Notes: generated from the sequence alone by a model not told the origin. 64,000 nt of DNA from Gaiellasilicea sp963829845 (GCA_963829845.1 CAWHKD010000012.1:1-64000), one strand, 5' to 3'; numbered from the stretch's first letter, positions 8,460 through 17,128 are shown. Program-made: numbers and translations.

Positions 8460-9425
8460 GTGGGCCGGATCCTCGCAGTTGTCGTGCTCTGCGCGCTCGC
8501 GCTGTCCGGCGCGGCCTTTGCGGGGGAACCGGGGTTCACGCCGGTCGAGCCGGCGTCGCCGAACGCCGAAGGGATCAAGCAGAGCTACATGTGGGTCGCG
8601 ATCTTCACCGGCGCGATCTTCGTGATCGTCCAGGGCACGCTGGTCTGGTTCATCGTTCGCTACCGCGCCGACCGTCGCACGCGCGAGATGGACGGCGCCC
8701 AGGTGCACGGCAACACGAACCTCGAGCTGGCGTGGACGGTCGCCCCGGTCCTGATCCTGGTCGCGATTGGCTCGTTCATCTTCTACAAGCTGCCCGGGAT
8801 CGAAGACGTCCCCGCCGCCGACCGCACGGAGGTGGCCGTCGAAGGCCACCGCTACTACTGGAACTTCATCTACCCGAACGGTGTCATCGCGGTCGACAAG
8901 CTGCGCGCACCGGTCGGGCAGACGACACGGCTCGAGGTGTCGGCGCCCGACTACGACGTCATTCACTCCTGGTGGATCCCCGCGCTCGGAGGCAAGTTCG
9001 ACGCGATCCCCGGACGCATCAACGAAACCTGGTTCAACCCGGATGCGCCCGGGATCTACCGCGGCCAGTGCGCCGAGCTCTGCGGCGCCCAGCACGCGCT
9101 GATGACCGCCGAGGTCGAGGCGATGCCGCCCGATGAGTTCAACCGCTGGCTTGAAAGCGAGGCAGAGGCGCAACTGGCGGGGACGTCCCAGCTCGGCGCG
9201 GAGACGTTCCTCGGCGCCTGTTCGAAGTGTCATGGGCAGGCCGGGGAGGGTGACGTCGGCCCGCGGCTGGCGGGCAACCAGCTCCTCGGCGACGCGGAGG
9301 CGGTCGAGCAGGTGATCCGCAACGGGCGCAACAAGATGCCGCCGGTGGGCAAGAGCTGGGACGAGCGCCAGATGAAGGCGCTCACCGACTACTTGGAGGA
9401 GGAGCTGCTTGGCGGCCAACGCTGA
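8460..9425 (+). CDS. ctaC: Cytochrome c oxidase subunit II with fused cytochrome c (caa3 type)
   Basis: This subunit takes electrons from cytochrome c or quinol-side donors and passes them through CuA to subunit I. A signal peptide (VGRILAVVVLCALALSGAAFA) is followed by two transmembrane helices, a cupredoxin domain with the CuA motif CAELCGAQHALM and upstream DVIHSWWIP, and a C-terminal cytochrome c domain with the haem motif CSKCH and a later Met in RNKMPPVG. The fusion defines a caa3-type oxidase. GTG at 8460 is chosen because it starts just before the signal peptide. ctaD overlaps its end by 17 bases. Confidence 0.95.
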   Translation: MGRILAVVVLCALALSGAAFAGEPGFTPVEPASPNAEGIKQSYMWVAIFTGAIFVIVQGTLVWFIVRYRADRRTREMDGAQVHGNTNLELAWTVAPVLILVAIGSFIFYKLPGIEDVPAADRTEVAVEGHRYYWNFIYPNGVIAVDKLRAPVGQTTRLEVSAPDYDVIHSWWIPALGGKFDAIPGRINETWFNPDAPGIYRGQCAELCGAQHALMTAEVEAMPPDEFNRWLESEAEAQLAGTSQLGAETFLGACSKCHGQAGEGDVGPRLAGNQLLGDAEAVEQVIRNGRNKMPPVGKSWDERQMKALTDYLEEELLGGQR

Positions 9426-11037
9426 GACCCCGATCCCCGCCTGGCAGCACGGCCGCGTCGCGAGCTGGCTCGTCACCGTCGACCACAAGCGGATCGGGAT
9501 CCTCTACATCGTCACCTCCGGGGTCTTCTTCCTCGCCGGCGGGCTGATGGCCGCGCTGATGCGGACGCAGCTCTCGCAGGCGGGCAACGACTTCCTGACG
9601 AAGGACTCCTACAACGAGGTCATGACCATGCACGGCACCACGATGGTCTTCCTCGTCGTCGTGCCGATCCTGGCCGGCTTCGGCAACTTTCTCGTGCCGC
9701 TGATGATCGGCGCGCGCGACATGGCGTTCCCACGGCTGAACGCCTTCTCGTACTGGCTCTTCCTCTTCGGCGGCGTGATCCTCCTGCTCTCGTTCTTCGC
9801 CGTCGGCGGTGCGGCCAAGTCTGGCTGGACGTCCTACCCGCCGCTCTCCGTGCAGAGCGTGGGCAACGGCCAGGACCTCTGGATCCTCGGCCTGCACGTG
9901 CTCACGCTCTCGTCGCTCGCGGGCGCGATCAACTTCATCGTCACGATCGTGAACTTGCGCACGCCGGGGATGAGCTGGACGCGGATGCCGCTCTTCATCT
10001 GGGCGATCGGCACCTACGCGGTGCTGCTGCTGGCCGTGCTGCCGACGCTCTCGGCCGGCCTGACGCTGCTCCTGCTCGACCGGCAGGCGGGCACGAGCTT
10101 CTTCCTGCCGGACGAGGGTGGGAATGCGGTGCTCTACCAGCACGTGTTCTGGTTCTTCGGCCACCCCGAGGTCTACATCATGGTGCTGCCCGCGTTCGGG
10201 ATGATCTCGGAGATCATCCCCGTGTTCGCGCGCAAGCCGATCTTCGGCTACAAGGCGGTCGCGTTCTCGACGGCCGCGATCGCCTTTTTCTCGATGCTCG
10301 TCTGGGCGCACCACATGTTCACGGTCGGAATGCCCGAGTTCCTGAACGCCTTCTTCATGATCGCCTCGATGGTGATCGCGGTGCCGACCGGCGTGAAGAT
10401 CTTCAACTGGCTCGCGACGCTCTGGCGCGGCAACATCCACTTCGACACGCCGATGCTGTACGCGCTCGGTTTCGTCAGCGTCTTCACCATCGGCGGCCTC
10501 TCCGGGATCTTCCTGGCCGCCTTCCCGATCGACTGGCAGCTGCACGACACCTACTACGTCGTCGCGCATTTCCACTACGTCCTCTTCGGCGGCTCGCTGC
10601 TCGCGATCCTCGGCGGCCTCACGTACTGGTGGCCGAAGTTCTTCGGCCGGCTCCTGGACGAGCGGCTCGGCAAGATCAGCTTCTGGCTCATCTTCGCCGG
10701 CTTCAACATCACCTTCTTCCCGCAGCACATGCTCGGGTTGCTGGGGATGCCGCGGCGGATCTACACCTACGAGAACATCGGCCTCTGGCAGGAATACAAC
10801 CTCGCCTCGACGATCGGCTCCTACGTGATGGGCCTCGGGATCCTGATCTTCTTCTGGAACGCCTTCGCCTCGCGGAAGGGGCGCCGTGCGGGCAACGACC
10901 CGTGGCTCGGGGACACGCTCGAGTGGTACACCACCTCGCCGCCGCCGCCGCACAACTTCGACGAGGTGCCGTACGTGACGAGCGCGCGCCCGCTCTACGA
11001 CCTCCGGCGCGCGCTGAAGGAGCGCGGTGAGCTCTAG
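9409..11037 (+). CDS. ctaD: Cytochrome c oxidase subunit I
   Basis: This is the catalytic proton-pumping subunit carrying haem a and the haem a3-CuB centre. The 542 residues hold about 12 membrane helices and the ligand motifs VMTMHGTTMVF (haem a), WFFGHPEVYI (CuB His and the cross-linked Tyr), WAHHMF (CuB) and VVAHFHYVLFGG (haem a3 and haem a). It starts with TTG at 9409, supported by a strong purine-rich site (GGAGGAGGAG) directly upstream and by the conserved N terminus leading to VDHKRIGILY. It overlaps ctaC and ctaB. No subunit III gene is present in the window. Confidence 0.96.
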   Translation: MAANAETPIPAWQHGRVASWLVTVDHKRIGILYIVTSGVFFLAGGLMAALMRTQLSQAGNDFLTKDSYNEVMTMHGTTMVFLVVVPILAGFGNFLVPLMIGARDMAFPRLNAFSYWLFLFGGVILLLSFFAVGGAAKSGWTSYPPLSVQSVGNGQDLWILGLHVLTLSSLAGAINFIVTIVNLRTPGMSWTRMPLFIWAIGTYAVLLLAVLPTLSAGLTLLLLDRQAGTSFFLPDEGGNAVLYQHVFWFFGHPEVYIMVLPAFGMISEIIPVFARKPIFGYKAVAFSTAAIAFFSMLVWAHHMFTVGMPEFLNAFFMIASMVIAVPTGVKIFNWLATLWRGNIHFDTPMLYALGFVSVFTIGGLSGIFLAAFPIDWQLHDTYYVVAHFHYVLFGGSLLAILGGLTYWWPKFFGRLLDERLGKISFWLIFAGFNITFFPQHMLGLLGMPRRIYTYENIGLWQEYNLASTIGSYVMGLGILIFFWNAFASRKGRRAGNDPWLGDTLEWYTTSPPPPHNFDEVPYVTSARPLYDLRRALKERGEL

Positions 11038-12202
11038 ACCCGGATTCTGGCTGCAGCTTGCGGCACTCGCCGGGGTCGCCGGGACGCTCCTCGCCGTCGC
11101 TTCCGGGGCGGCCGGCGTCGAGCACGACGTCGTCTCGGCACTCGCTGTGCCGCCGCTCGCCGCGGTCGCGGTCGCCGCCTGGTGGGCGCACCGACGGTTG
11201 CTCGCGCCGTCACTGGTCGCGCTCGTCCTCTTCGGCGCCGCTGCCGCTCTCACTTCGAACGGGCTCCACGTCGTGCTCGCATCAGCCGCGCTCGCGGCGG
11301 CAGCGGTTTCGGCAGCGCAGAGCTTCCGCGGGGAGCGCGTCAGCCCAGGTCCGTGGCGCGACTACGTGACGCTGACGAAGCCACGGATCATGTCGCTCCT
11401 GCTCATCACCGGTGCGGCGGGGATGTTCGTCGGCGCCCAGGGCGTGCCGCCGCTCGGGCTCTTCGTCGCCACGATGACCGGCCTCGCACTCGCCTGCGGC
11501 GGCGCCAGCGCGCTCAACCACGTCCTCGACGCCGACATCGACCGGCTGATGGGGAAGCGGACGGAGAAGCGTCCGGTGGCGGCGGGCCGCGTCCCCGCGA
11601 CGCATGCGCTCGAGTTCGGGCTGACACTCTCGGCGCTCTCGTTTGTCCTGCTCGCCAGCACCGTCAACGTGCTCACGGCCATGCTCGCACTCGTCGGCAA
11701 CCTCTTCTACGTCGTCGTCTACACGCGCTGGCTGAAGCGCTCGACGCCGCAGAACATCGTCATCGGCGGCGCGGCCGGCGCGGTGCCGCCGCTGGTCGGC
11801 TACGCGGCCGCGAGCGGCAACCTCGGCCTGCCGGCGCTCTGGCTCTTCCTGATCGTCTTCCTCTGGACGCCGCCACACTTCTGGGCGCTCGCGCTGCTGA
11901 TCAAGGAGAACTACGCAGCGGCGAAGGTGCCGATGCTGCCGGTCGTTCGCGGCGACGAAGAGACGACAAAGCAGATCGTCTGGTACTCGGTCGTACTCGT
12001 CGCGTTCACTCTGGCGGTCGGCTTCTGGCTCGGGCCGGTCTACTCGGCGGCCGCGGTCGTCCTCGGCGCAGTCTTCCTCGGGATGGCGTGGCAGCTGCGG
12101 CGCTCGCCGACGCGGCGGAACGCCGGCGTCCTCTTCCACTACTCGCTCCTCTACCTGGCACTGCTCTTCGTCGCCGCGGCGCTGAACCCGGTGCTGCTGT
12201 GA
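11027..12202 (+). CDS. ctaB: Protoheme IX farnesyltransferase CtaB with extra N-terminal membrane domain
   Basis: CtaB converts haem b to haem o by adding a farnesyl group, a step in making haem a for the oxidase. The UbiA-family core begins near residue 108 (DYVTLTKPRIMSLLL) and shows NHVLDADIDRLMGKRTEKRPVAAG and the second Asp-rich/aromatic region YTRWLKRSTPQNIVIGG. The first 105 residues form about four extra helices with single His residues (GVEHDVV, NGLHVVL). They could be a degenerate half of a CtaA-type haem A synthase. GTG at 11027 overlaps the ctaD stop. Confidence 0.92.
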   Translation: MSSRPGFWLQLAALAGVAGTLLAVASGAAGVEHDVVSALAVPPLAAVAVAAWWAHRRLLAPSLVALVLFGAAAALTSNGLHVVLASAALAAAAVSAAQSFRGERVSPGPWRDYVTLTKPRIMSLLLITGAAGMFVGAQGVPPLGLFVATMTGLALACGGASALNHVLDADIDRLMGKRTEKRPVAAGRVPATHALEFGLTLSALSFVLLASTVNVLTAMLALVGNLFYVVVYTRWLKRSTPQNIVIGGAAGAVPPLVGYAAASGNLGLPALWLFLIVFLWTPPHFWALALLIKENYAAAKVPMLPVVRGDEETTKQIVWYSVVLVAFTLAVGFWLGPVYSAAAVVLGAVFLGMAWQLRRSPTRRNAGVLFHYSLLYLALLFVAAALNPVLL

Positions 12203-12324
12203 AAGAGATCACCCCGGAGCTCGAACGGAAGAACCTCGTCTTCGGCTGGGCGCTGTTCGGGATCTTCGTGCTCCTCTTCGCGGGCACGGTCGGGATCGCT
12301 TTCCTCTACATGGCGCTCGACTAG
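12199..12324 (+). CDS. 41-residue single-span membrane peptide in the cta operon
   Basis: The GTG at 12199 overlaps the ctaB stop by 4 bases (GTGA). The frame encodes a charged N-terminal stretch (KEITPELERKN) followed by one hydrophobic helix (FGWALFGIFVLLFAGTVGIAFLYMAL). The size, single helix and position after ctaB suggest a small accessory subunit or assembly peptide of the oxidase. This is inferred from context because I recognise no family. Coupled spacing, near-universal G/C at third positions and a plausible protein support it as a real gene. Confidence 0.65.
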   Translation: MKEITPELERKNLVFGWALFGIFVLLFAGTVGIAFLYMALD

Positions 12325-12337
12325 CTGAACACCGGAG

Positions 12338-12360
12338 GCTTGTGTTTCAGAAACACAAGC
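12338..12360. repeat. Palindromic repeat, copy 3
   Basis: This copy has 11-base perfect arms (GCTTGTGTTTC and its complement) around a central A, identical over this length to copy 1. It lies 13 bases after the last gene of the cta operon, so its RNA form would be a hairpin in that operon's 3' end. Copy 4 follows 46 bases later. Confidence 0.8.
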
Positions 12361-12407
12361 TCGTCGTCAACCGCATGGTTCCGTGCAATCGCCGGGTAAT
12401 AGGCGGC

Positions 12408-12426
12408 TTGTGTTTCTGAAACACAA
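12408..12426. repeat. Palindromic repeat, copy 4
   Basis: Nine-base perfect arms (TTGTGTTTC and its complement) surround a central T, with the outer bases no longer matching. It lies just 15 bases before the GTG start of the amidase gene. This copy could therefore overlap that gene's promoter or leader. Together with copy 3 it repeats the paired arrangement seen at the left edge of the window. Confidence 0.7.
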
Positions 12427-12441
12427 AGTCTGGAAGCGCGC

Positions 12442-13557
12442 GTGACGATCTTCCTCGCCCGGCCGGATCCGCCCGCGGCCGGGATCCGGCTCGCGGTCAA
12501 GGACCTGTTCGACACGGCCGGGCTCGAGACGACCTACGGGTCGGCGATCTTCGCCGGGCACGTGCCTCGGGCGACGGCCGCCGCGGTGCGGCTGCTCGAG
12601 GAGGCGGGCTACGCGAACGTCGGCAAGACGAATTTGCACGAGTTCGCTTACGGCACGACCTCCGAGAACCCACACTTCGGCCACGTGCCGAACCCGGGCT
12701 TTCCCGGCCGCGTCGCGGGCGGGTCGAGCGGCGGTTCGGCGGCCGCGATCGCCGCCGGCCTCGCAGACGCGGCGCTCGGCACCGATTCGGCCGGCTCGAT
12801 CCGGATTCCGGCTGCCTGTTGCGGCGTCGCCGGTCACAAGCCGACCCACGGGCTCGTCTCGCTCGACGGCTGCTGGCCGCTGGCGGCGAGCTTCGACACC
12901 GCCGGCCCGATTGCGGCCGATGTCGAGACCTGCGGGCGGATGCTCGAGGTACTGGCGCCCGGATTCACGCCCGTCGAGCTGGCCTCGCTCGAAGAGGTGG
13001 AGGTCGGCGTTGCCTGGACCGATCTCGCCGATCCGCTGATCCGCGAGCGGGTGGAAGCGGCCGCCGACCGCTTCCCGCGCCGACGCCACGTCGAGCTCCC
13101 GCTCGTCCCGAACGAGACCTATGGCGTCTTCATGCGCGAGGTGGCAAACGTGCACCGCGAGCTCTACGCCGAGAACGCCGATCTCTACGGCGAGGACGTC
13201 CGGCTGAAGCTGGAGAAGTGCTTCACCGTCGGCGACGCGGAGGTCGAGCGCGCCGAGCTGCTGCGGAGCGAGTACCGGGAACAGGTCGAGGAGGCGCTGG
13301 ACGGGCTCGACCTCGTGCTGACGCCGACACTGCCGATCGTGCCGCCGCCGCTCGGCCGTGGCGCCGGCCCCGGCGACCTGGATGTGCGCGAGTCGCTGAT
13401 CCGTTTCACGTACCCCTTCTCGGCGCTCGGTTGGCCGGCGCTCGCCGTGCCTTGCGGTATCGCCGAGGGGGGGCTCCCGGTCTCGCTCCAGATCGCGGGC
13501 CGGGCGGGCGCGGACGGCCTCGTGCTCGCCGCCGGCCGGCTGCTCTCCCCCCTTTGA
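12442..13557 (+). CDS. Amidase-signature family hydrolase
   Basis: Amidase-signature enzymes hydrolyse amides through a Ser-cisSer-Lys triad. All three are visible: K20 in RLAVKD, cis-Ser S95 in GGSSGGSAAA and nucleophile S119 in GTDSAGSIRIPA. At 371 residues it is shorter than GatA (about 480) and no gatB or gatC gene is nearby, so it is more likely a stand-alone amidase of unknown substrate than the Glu-tRNA amidotransferase subunit. It begins with GTG about 15 bases after palindrome copy 4. A hairpin overlaps its stop codon. Confidence 0.85.
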   Translation: MTIFLARPDPPAAGIRLAVKDLFDTAGLETTYGSAIFAGHVPRATAAAVRLLEEAGYANVGKTNLHEFAYGTTSENPHFGHVPNPGFPGRVAGGSSGGSAAAIAAGLADAALGTDSAGSIRIPAACCGVAGHKPTHGLVSLDGCWPLAASFDTAGPIAADVETCGRMLEVLAPGFTPVELASLEEVEVGVAWTDLADPLIRERVEAAADRFPRRRHVELPLVPNETYGVFMREVANVHRELYAENADLYGEDVRLKLEKCFTVGDAEVERAELLRSEYREQVEEALDGLDLVLTPTLPIVPPPLGRGAGPGDLDVRESLIRFTYPFSALGWPALAVPCGIAEGGLPVSLQIAGRAGADGLVLAAGRLLSPL

Positions 13558-13565
13558 GGGAGAGC
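13542..13565 (+). terminator. Hairpin across the amidase stop codon
   Basis: Perfect 8-base arms (GCTCTCCC and its complement) flank an 8-base loop that contains the amidase TGA stop. No U-tract follows, so it is only a possible terminator or 3'-end stabiliser. The 40-base gap to the next gene holds nothing else obvious. Confidence 0.4.
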
Positions 13566-13597
13566 CGGGCCCGCTTCCCGGCCGATCACCGTAAGCG

Positions 13598-15553
13598 ATG
13601 CGTTTGGCTCGCCTCGTCCTGCTCTGCCTTGCTGCGCTCGTCCTGACTGGATCGGTGCAGGCGCGCGTGACCGCGCCTCCGGCCGCGCCCCAGAGCCTGA
13701 AGGCGTTCCTGCTCCGCCCGGGCGAGGCGGTCACTCACGAGTTCGCGCGCACGCCGTCCTTCTCCTGGCTGCCTGTCCGCGGGGCGGTTCGCTACGAGTT
13801 CGAGCTGTCCAAGAACGCCGGCTTCACCGAGGCCGGCACGTTCTGGTCGGACGAGAAGCTGAAGACGCCGGCCGTCTCCGTCCCGGTTGCCCTCCCGTGG
13901 ATGACAGGCAACCCGTACGCGGTGTACGCGCGGGTCCGCGCGATCACCCGGAACGGCGTCAGCTCCTGGAGCGCGCCCTTCGGGTTCAACGTCCGCTGGA
14001 GCAGCCTCCCGCAGCCGATCAAAACGTTCCCAGGTCTGTCCCGCTGGAGCGTTGTCAGCGGCGCAACGAGCTATCAGGTCTGGTTCCCCGCACTCCGAAA
14101 GATCGTCGGCATGCGTACGAACGCCGTCGACCACCGCGAGTTCTACACCTTCCATCAGCAGGCGGCCTACTCGGGCACGGTGAACTGGCGAGTTCGCGCT
14201 GTCCGCAGCCTCTACGGCAAGATCCCGACCGGGCTCCCGACTGTCAGCTACGGCCCCTGGAGCCCGACGTACACGACGACGAACCCTGCGATCGTCGAGG
14301 GCGCGGTCACTCCTTCGCTCGCCGCCGCCGACACGACGGTGAGCACTGCCACCACGCCCGCCCTCCACGAGCTGACGCCCGGCTTCGCGTTCGCGGGGAC
14401 ACGTGCAGCCGCAGGCACCGCTGCCGACCTCTATCGCGTCTATGTCTTCAGCGACTCGGACTGTGTCAACGTCATCCATCGCGGCTCGGTCGTCGGCTCG
14501 CCGGCGTACGTGCCGCGGACAACCGGCGCGCTGAAGTTGCCGCAGACGACCTCGGACGTGATCACGGCGTCGACGACGTTCCTCAAGGATCTGAACACCG
14601 GCGAGACCGGGCCGACGCAGTTCATGTTCGACTCGGCGAAGGTCACGAGCACGGAAAGCGACCCCGCGCCGGCGAAGCAAGCGGCGACGCCGGCGCCCGG
14701 ATCGCCGTCGACCCCTGGCGTTCCGGCGGCGGACGATCCGTCGAACACGCCGCCGGAGAACGACCCGTCACTCCCATCGACCCCGAAGTCATCCGGTGCT
14801 CCGGTCGACGTCTGGGACAGCGGCTGGCCGAACGGCCGCTTCTACTGGACAGCCGTGCCGGTTCGATTCGAGACAGCCGACGCAAAGCGGACGACGATGA
14901 CCGCCGCGACCGCACCCGGCGCGAGCACGTTCCGCCTCGCCAGCCTGACGGGCTTCGGGGAAACCCAGCTGATGCGAATCGGCACTGGCTCGACGGAGGA
15001 GACCCTCACCATCGCCTCCGTCAACACGACCACCAGCGAAGTCCTGACGACGACGGGCGCGACCTACGCGCACGGCGTCGGTGAGAGCCTGCAGAACCTG
15101 ACCGCGTCGATCGACTACTGGGATCTCGAGCTGCCGCAGGACGTCTGCGCCGCCGGTCGCGTGCAGGCGTTCGGCAAGGGCAGCATGCCGCTCGTCGCCA
15201 GCTCGACCTCTCCGTACGTCTCGGGACTCTCGCCTCAGGGCCGGCTCACGTCGGCCACAACTGCGCGGCCCTCGTTCTATGGTGCGCCGCTTGTGGCCTG
15301 GCAGCCGGCCCTCGGCGCCGATCAGTACCAGGTGCAGTGGTCGAAGACGCAGTACCCGTGGGTGACAAAGGGCGAGAAGTTCACATACGCGACCTCGGCG
15401 CTGCTGACACTCGACCCCGGGACCTGGTACTACCGCGTCCGCGGCATCAACTTCTCGATGCCGGGCACCGCCCGCGCGATGTCGTGGTCGGCGCCGGTGG
15501 GGTTGAGGGTCGCGAAGCCCACGTTCGCGGTCGTCAAGAAGTCCGGGCGTTAG
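13598..15553 (+). CDS. Secreted protein with fibronectin type III-like segments
   Basis: The 651-residue protein begins with a Sec signal peptide (MRLARLVLLCLAALVLTGSVQA). Segments such as TPSFSWLPVRGAVRYEFELSK, AVYARVRAITRNGVSSWSAP, WQPALGADQYQVQWSK and WYYRVRGINFSMPGTARAMSWS resemble Fn3-like repeats with conserved Trp and Tyr, at about residues 50-135, 140-225 and 560-640. A Pro/Ser/Thr-rich linker lies near residues 350-400 and a central beta region near 430-510. No catalytic motif or sortase signal is seen. It is probably an extracellular or envelope-associated structural or binding protein. The neighbours give no clue to its partner. Confidence 0.75.
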   Translation: MRLARLVLLCLAALVLTGSVQARVTAPPAAPQSLKAFLLRPGEAVTHEFARTPSFSWLPVRGAVRYEFELSKNAGFTEAGTFWSDEKLKTPAVSVPVALPWMTGNPYAVYARVRAITRNGVSSWSAPFGFNVRWSSLPQPIKTFPGLSRWSVVSGATSYQVWFPALRKIVGMRTNAVDHREFYTFHQQAAYSGTVNWRVRAVRSLYGKIPTGLPTVSYGPWSPTYTTTNPAIVEGAVTPSLAAADTTVSTATTPALHELTPGFAFAGTRAAAGTAADLYRVYVFSDSDCVNVIHRGSVVGSPAYVPRTTGALKLPQTTSDVITASTTFLKDLNTGETGPTQFMFDSAKVTSTESDPAPAKQAATPAPGSPSTPGVPAADDPSNTPPENDPSLPSTPKSSGAPVDVWDSGWPNGRFYWTAVPVRFETADAKRTTMTAATAPGASTFRLASLTGFGETQLMRIGTGSTEETLTIASVNTTTSEVLTTTGATYAHGVGESLQNLTASIDYWDLELPQDVCAAGRVQAFGKGSMPLVASSTSPYVSGLSPQGRLTSATTARPSFYGAPLVAWQPALGADQYQVQWSKTQYPWVTKGEKFTYATSALLTLDPGTWYYRVRGINFSMPGTARAMSWSAPVGLRVAKPTFAVVKKSGR

Positions 15554-15558
15554 CTCCC

Positions 15559-15573
15559 GGCCGCGAAGCGGCC
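15559..15573 (+). terminator. GC-rich hairpin after the secreted-protein gene
   Basis: Six-base arms GGCCGC and GCGGCC around GAA lie 5 bases after the stop codon. A second short stem, GAGCGG-TAC-CCGCTC, follows at 15591-15605. Neither is followed by a U-run, so termination is possible but weakly supported. Confidence 0.35.
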
Positions 15574-15639
15574 ACTTCAGGGTCTTGCGCGAGCGGTACC
15601 CGCTCCGCGGATGCCGCTCTTGCGCCAGAGTAGTTGGGC

Positions 15640-16311
15640 GTGGGCCCCGACCTCGAATTCGCGCTCTCGCTCGCCGACGACGCCGACGCGATTACACTCG
15701 CGCGCTTCCGCACCGCCGACTTGCACGTCGAGACGAAGCCCGACCTGACGCCGGTCTCGGAAGCCGACCGCGCCGCCGAGGCGGCGTTGCGCGAGCGGCT
15801 CGCCCGCGAGCGGCCGGGCGAGGCCGTGCTCGGCGAAGAGGAAGGCGGCGAGGACGCGAGTGGCTGGATCCTCGATCCGATCGACGGCACCAGGAACTAC
15901 ACGCGCGGGATCCCGGTCTGGGCGACGCTGATCGCCTACGCCGGTCGGATCGCAGTGGTCTCGGCGCCGGCGCTCGGCCGGCGCTGGTGGGCGGAGCGCG
16001 GCGCCGGCGCGTTTCTCGACGGCCGCCCGATCCACGTCTCCGCGATCGACCGGCTCGAAGAGGCAACGGTGCTCTACGGGCTCGAACGGCCGCCGCCGCC
16101 GCGGGCGTACGAGGCCTGGCACATCCGCGGCTTCGGGGACTTCTGGGCGCACATGCTCGTCGCCGAGGGGGCGGCCGAGGCCGCTTTCGATGCGTCAGGT
16201 CTCGCGATCTGGGACTGGGCGCCGATGAAGATCCTCGTCGAGGAGGCCGGCGGGCGCTACGAGGAATCCGTCTCGTGGAACGGTCGGCTCGACGTCAGCG
16301 AGCTGCGTTGA
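15640..16311 (+). CDS. hisN: Inositol-monophosphatase family phosphatase, probably histidinol-phosphatase HisN
   Basis: The 223-residue protein has the family's metal-binding motifs: GEEEGG (Glu), ILDPIDGTRNYTRGIPVWATLIA (two Asp), and AIWDWAPMKILVEEAGG (third Asp). The sequence around PVWATLIAY resembles actinobacterial HisN, which dephosphorylates histidinol phosphate. Inositol-1-phosphatase is the main alternative. GTG at 15640 is preferred over the upstream TTG at 15634. Its 3' end overlaps the convergent opcA by 17 bases. No other his gene is nearby, so the substrate call is tentative. Confidence 0.75.
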   Translation: MGPDLEFALSLADDADAITLARFRTADLHVETKPDLTPVSEADRAAEAALRERLARERPGEAVLGEEEGGEDASGWILDPIDGTRNYTRGIPVWATLIAYAGRIAVVSAPALGRRWWAERGAGAFLDGRPIHVSAIDRLEEATVLYGLERPPPPRAYEAWHIRGFGDFWAHMLVAEGAAEAAFDASGLAIWDWAPMKILVEEAGGRYEESVSWNGRLDVSELR

Positions 16312-17128
16312 CGGCTGCTTCGTAGATCGGGTCGCGGCCGAAGACGTCGAGCTCAGCCGAGAGCAGGTCGCTTGCGCTCGGGGCCGCACCACGCGGGGGC
16401 GGCACCGGCTCGCCGTCGACCGCGATCCGCTCGAGCTCCGTCGCCGAGCGGTGCGCGAGCTTCACCGGCCGCTTCAAGCGCGAGCGCAGCCAGCCGGCCA
16501 GCAGGAGCGCGTCCGCCTTCGGCCCCGTCACCGAGAGCGTCTTGATCGACTTCACGTCCGGCCACAGCGCCGCCAGCCGGCCTCGCCAGCCGATGCTCCG
16601 GCCCCAGGCGATGTCCGACACCGCGATCCGGTCGAAGAGCGATGCGAGCTTGACGTAGGCGCCGGGCAGCCCGCGCCACTCGGACGAATCGACGACCAGG
16701 CGGTCGCACACGTCCACGAGCTGCTCGAGCTCGGGCTTTCCCCACGGCGGCAGGCCGCGCCAGCGGCAGAACGTCGGCAGGTCGGTGATCAGAAGCGGCT
16801 GGACGATCGAGCCGGGGACGCGCGTCCGGCTGCCGCCGAGCCGAAGCTTGATCACCTCTGAGCAGACCTCACGCTCGGACCCGGGAATCGTGAAGCACTT
16901 CAGCTCGACGTCGACGCCGATCCCGTCCCCCCTGCGTGCGTTCGGAAAGAGCAGAATCGTGCGCGACGGGTGCAGCTCCTCGAGGCCGGCGAGCGTCCGT
17001 CGGGCGGCCGCGGCCCATTGCGGCGGCGCCCAGGCCACGTGCGTCATCACACTCGTCCGCGTTCCCTCGGCGTGGTGCACGCGCAGCTCGGCGAGCCGCT
17101 TCTCGACCTGCGCGACGACGCCGGGCAT
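16295..17128 (-). CDS. opcA: Glucose-6-phosphate dehydrogenase assembly protein OpcA
   Basis: OpcA promotes assembly and redox control of glucose-6-phosphate dehydrogenase in cyanobacteria and actinobacteria. The 277 residues show the family's conserved middle and C-terminal parts (RVPGSIVQPLLITDLPTFCRWRG, VVDSSEW, AWGRSIGWRGRLAALWPD, LLAGWLRSRLK). It ends the sugar-phosphate operon downstream of zwf, the typical actinobacterial pairing. Unusually, a 222-base stretch with a possible small gene separates the two. Its ATG overlaps that small frame's stop (TGATG), consistent with coupled translation. Confidence 0.92.
   Translation of the reverse strand: MPGVVAQVEKRLAELRVHHAEGTRTSVMTHVAWAPPQWAAAARRTLAGLEELHPSRTILLFPNARRGDGIGVDVELKCFTIPGSEREVCSEVIKLRLGGSRTRVPGSIVQPLLITDLPTFCRWRGLPPWGKPELEQLVDVCDRLVVDSSEWRGLPGAYVKLASLFDRIAVSDIAWGRSIGWRGRLAALWPDVKSIKTLSVTGPKADALLLAGWLRSRLKRPVKLAHRSATELERIAVDGEPVPPPRGAAPSASDLLSAELDVFGRDPIYEAAVNAAR

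Noticed and set aside
29..12426. Composite transposon or genomic island bounded by the palindromes
   Set aside because: The enclosed genes are core metabolism, no transposase or integrase is present, and composition does not change at the boundaries.
12442..13557. GatA subunit of Glu-tRNA(Gln) amidotransferase
   Set aside because: The protein is about 100 residues too short and there is no gatB or gatC neighbour, so only the general amidase family is supported.
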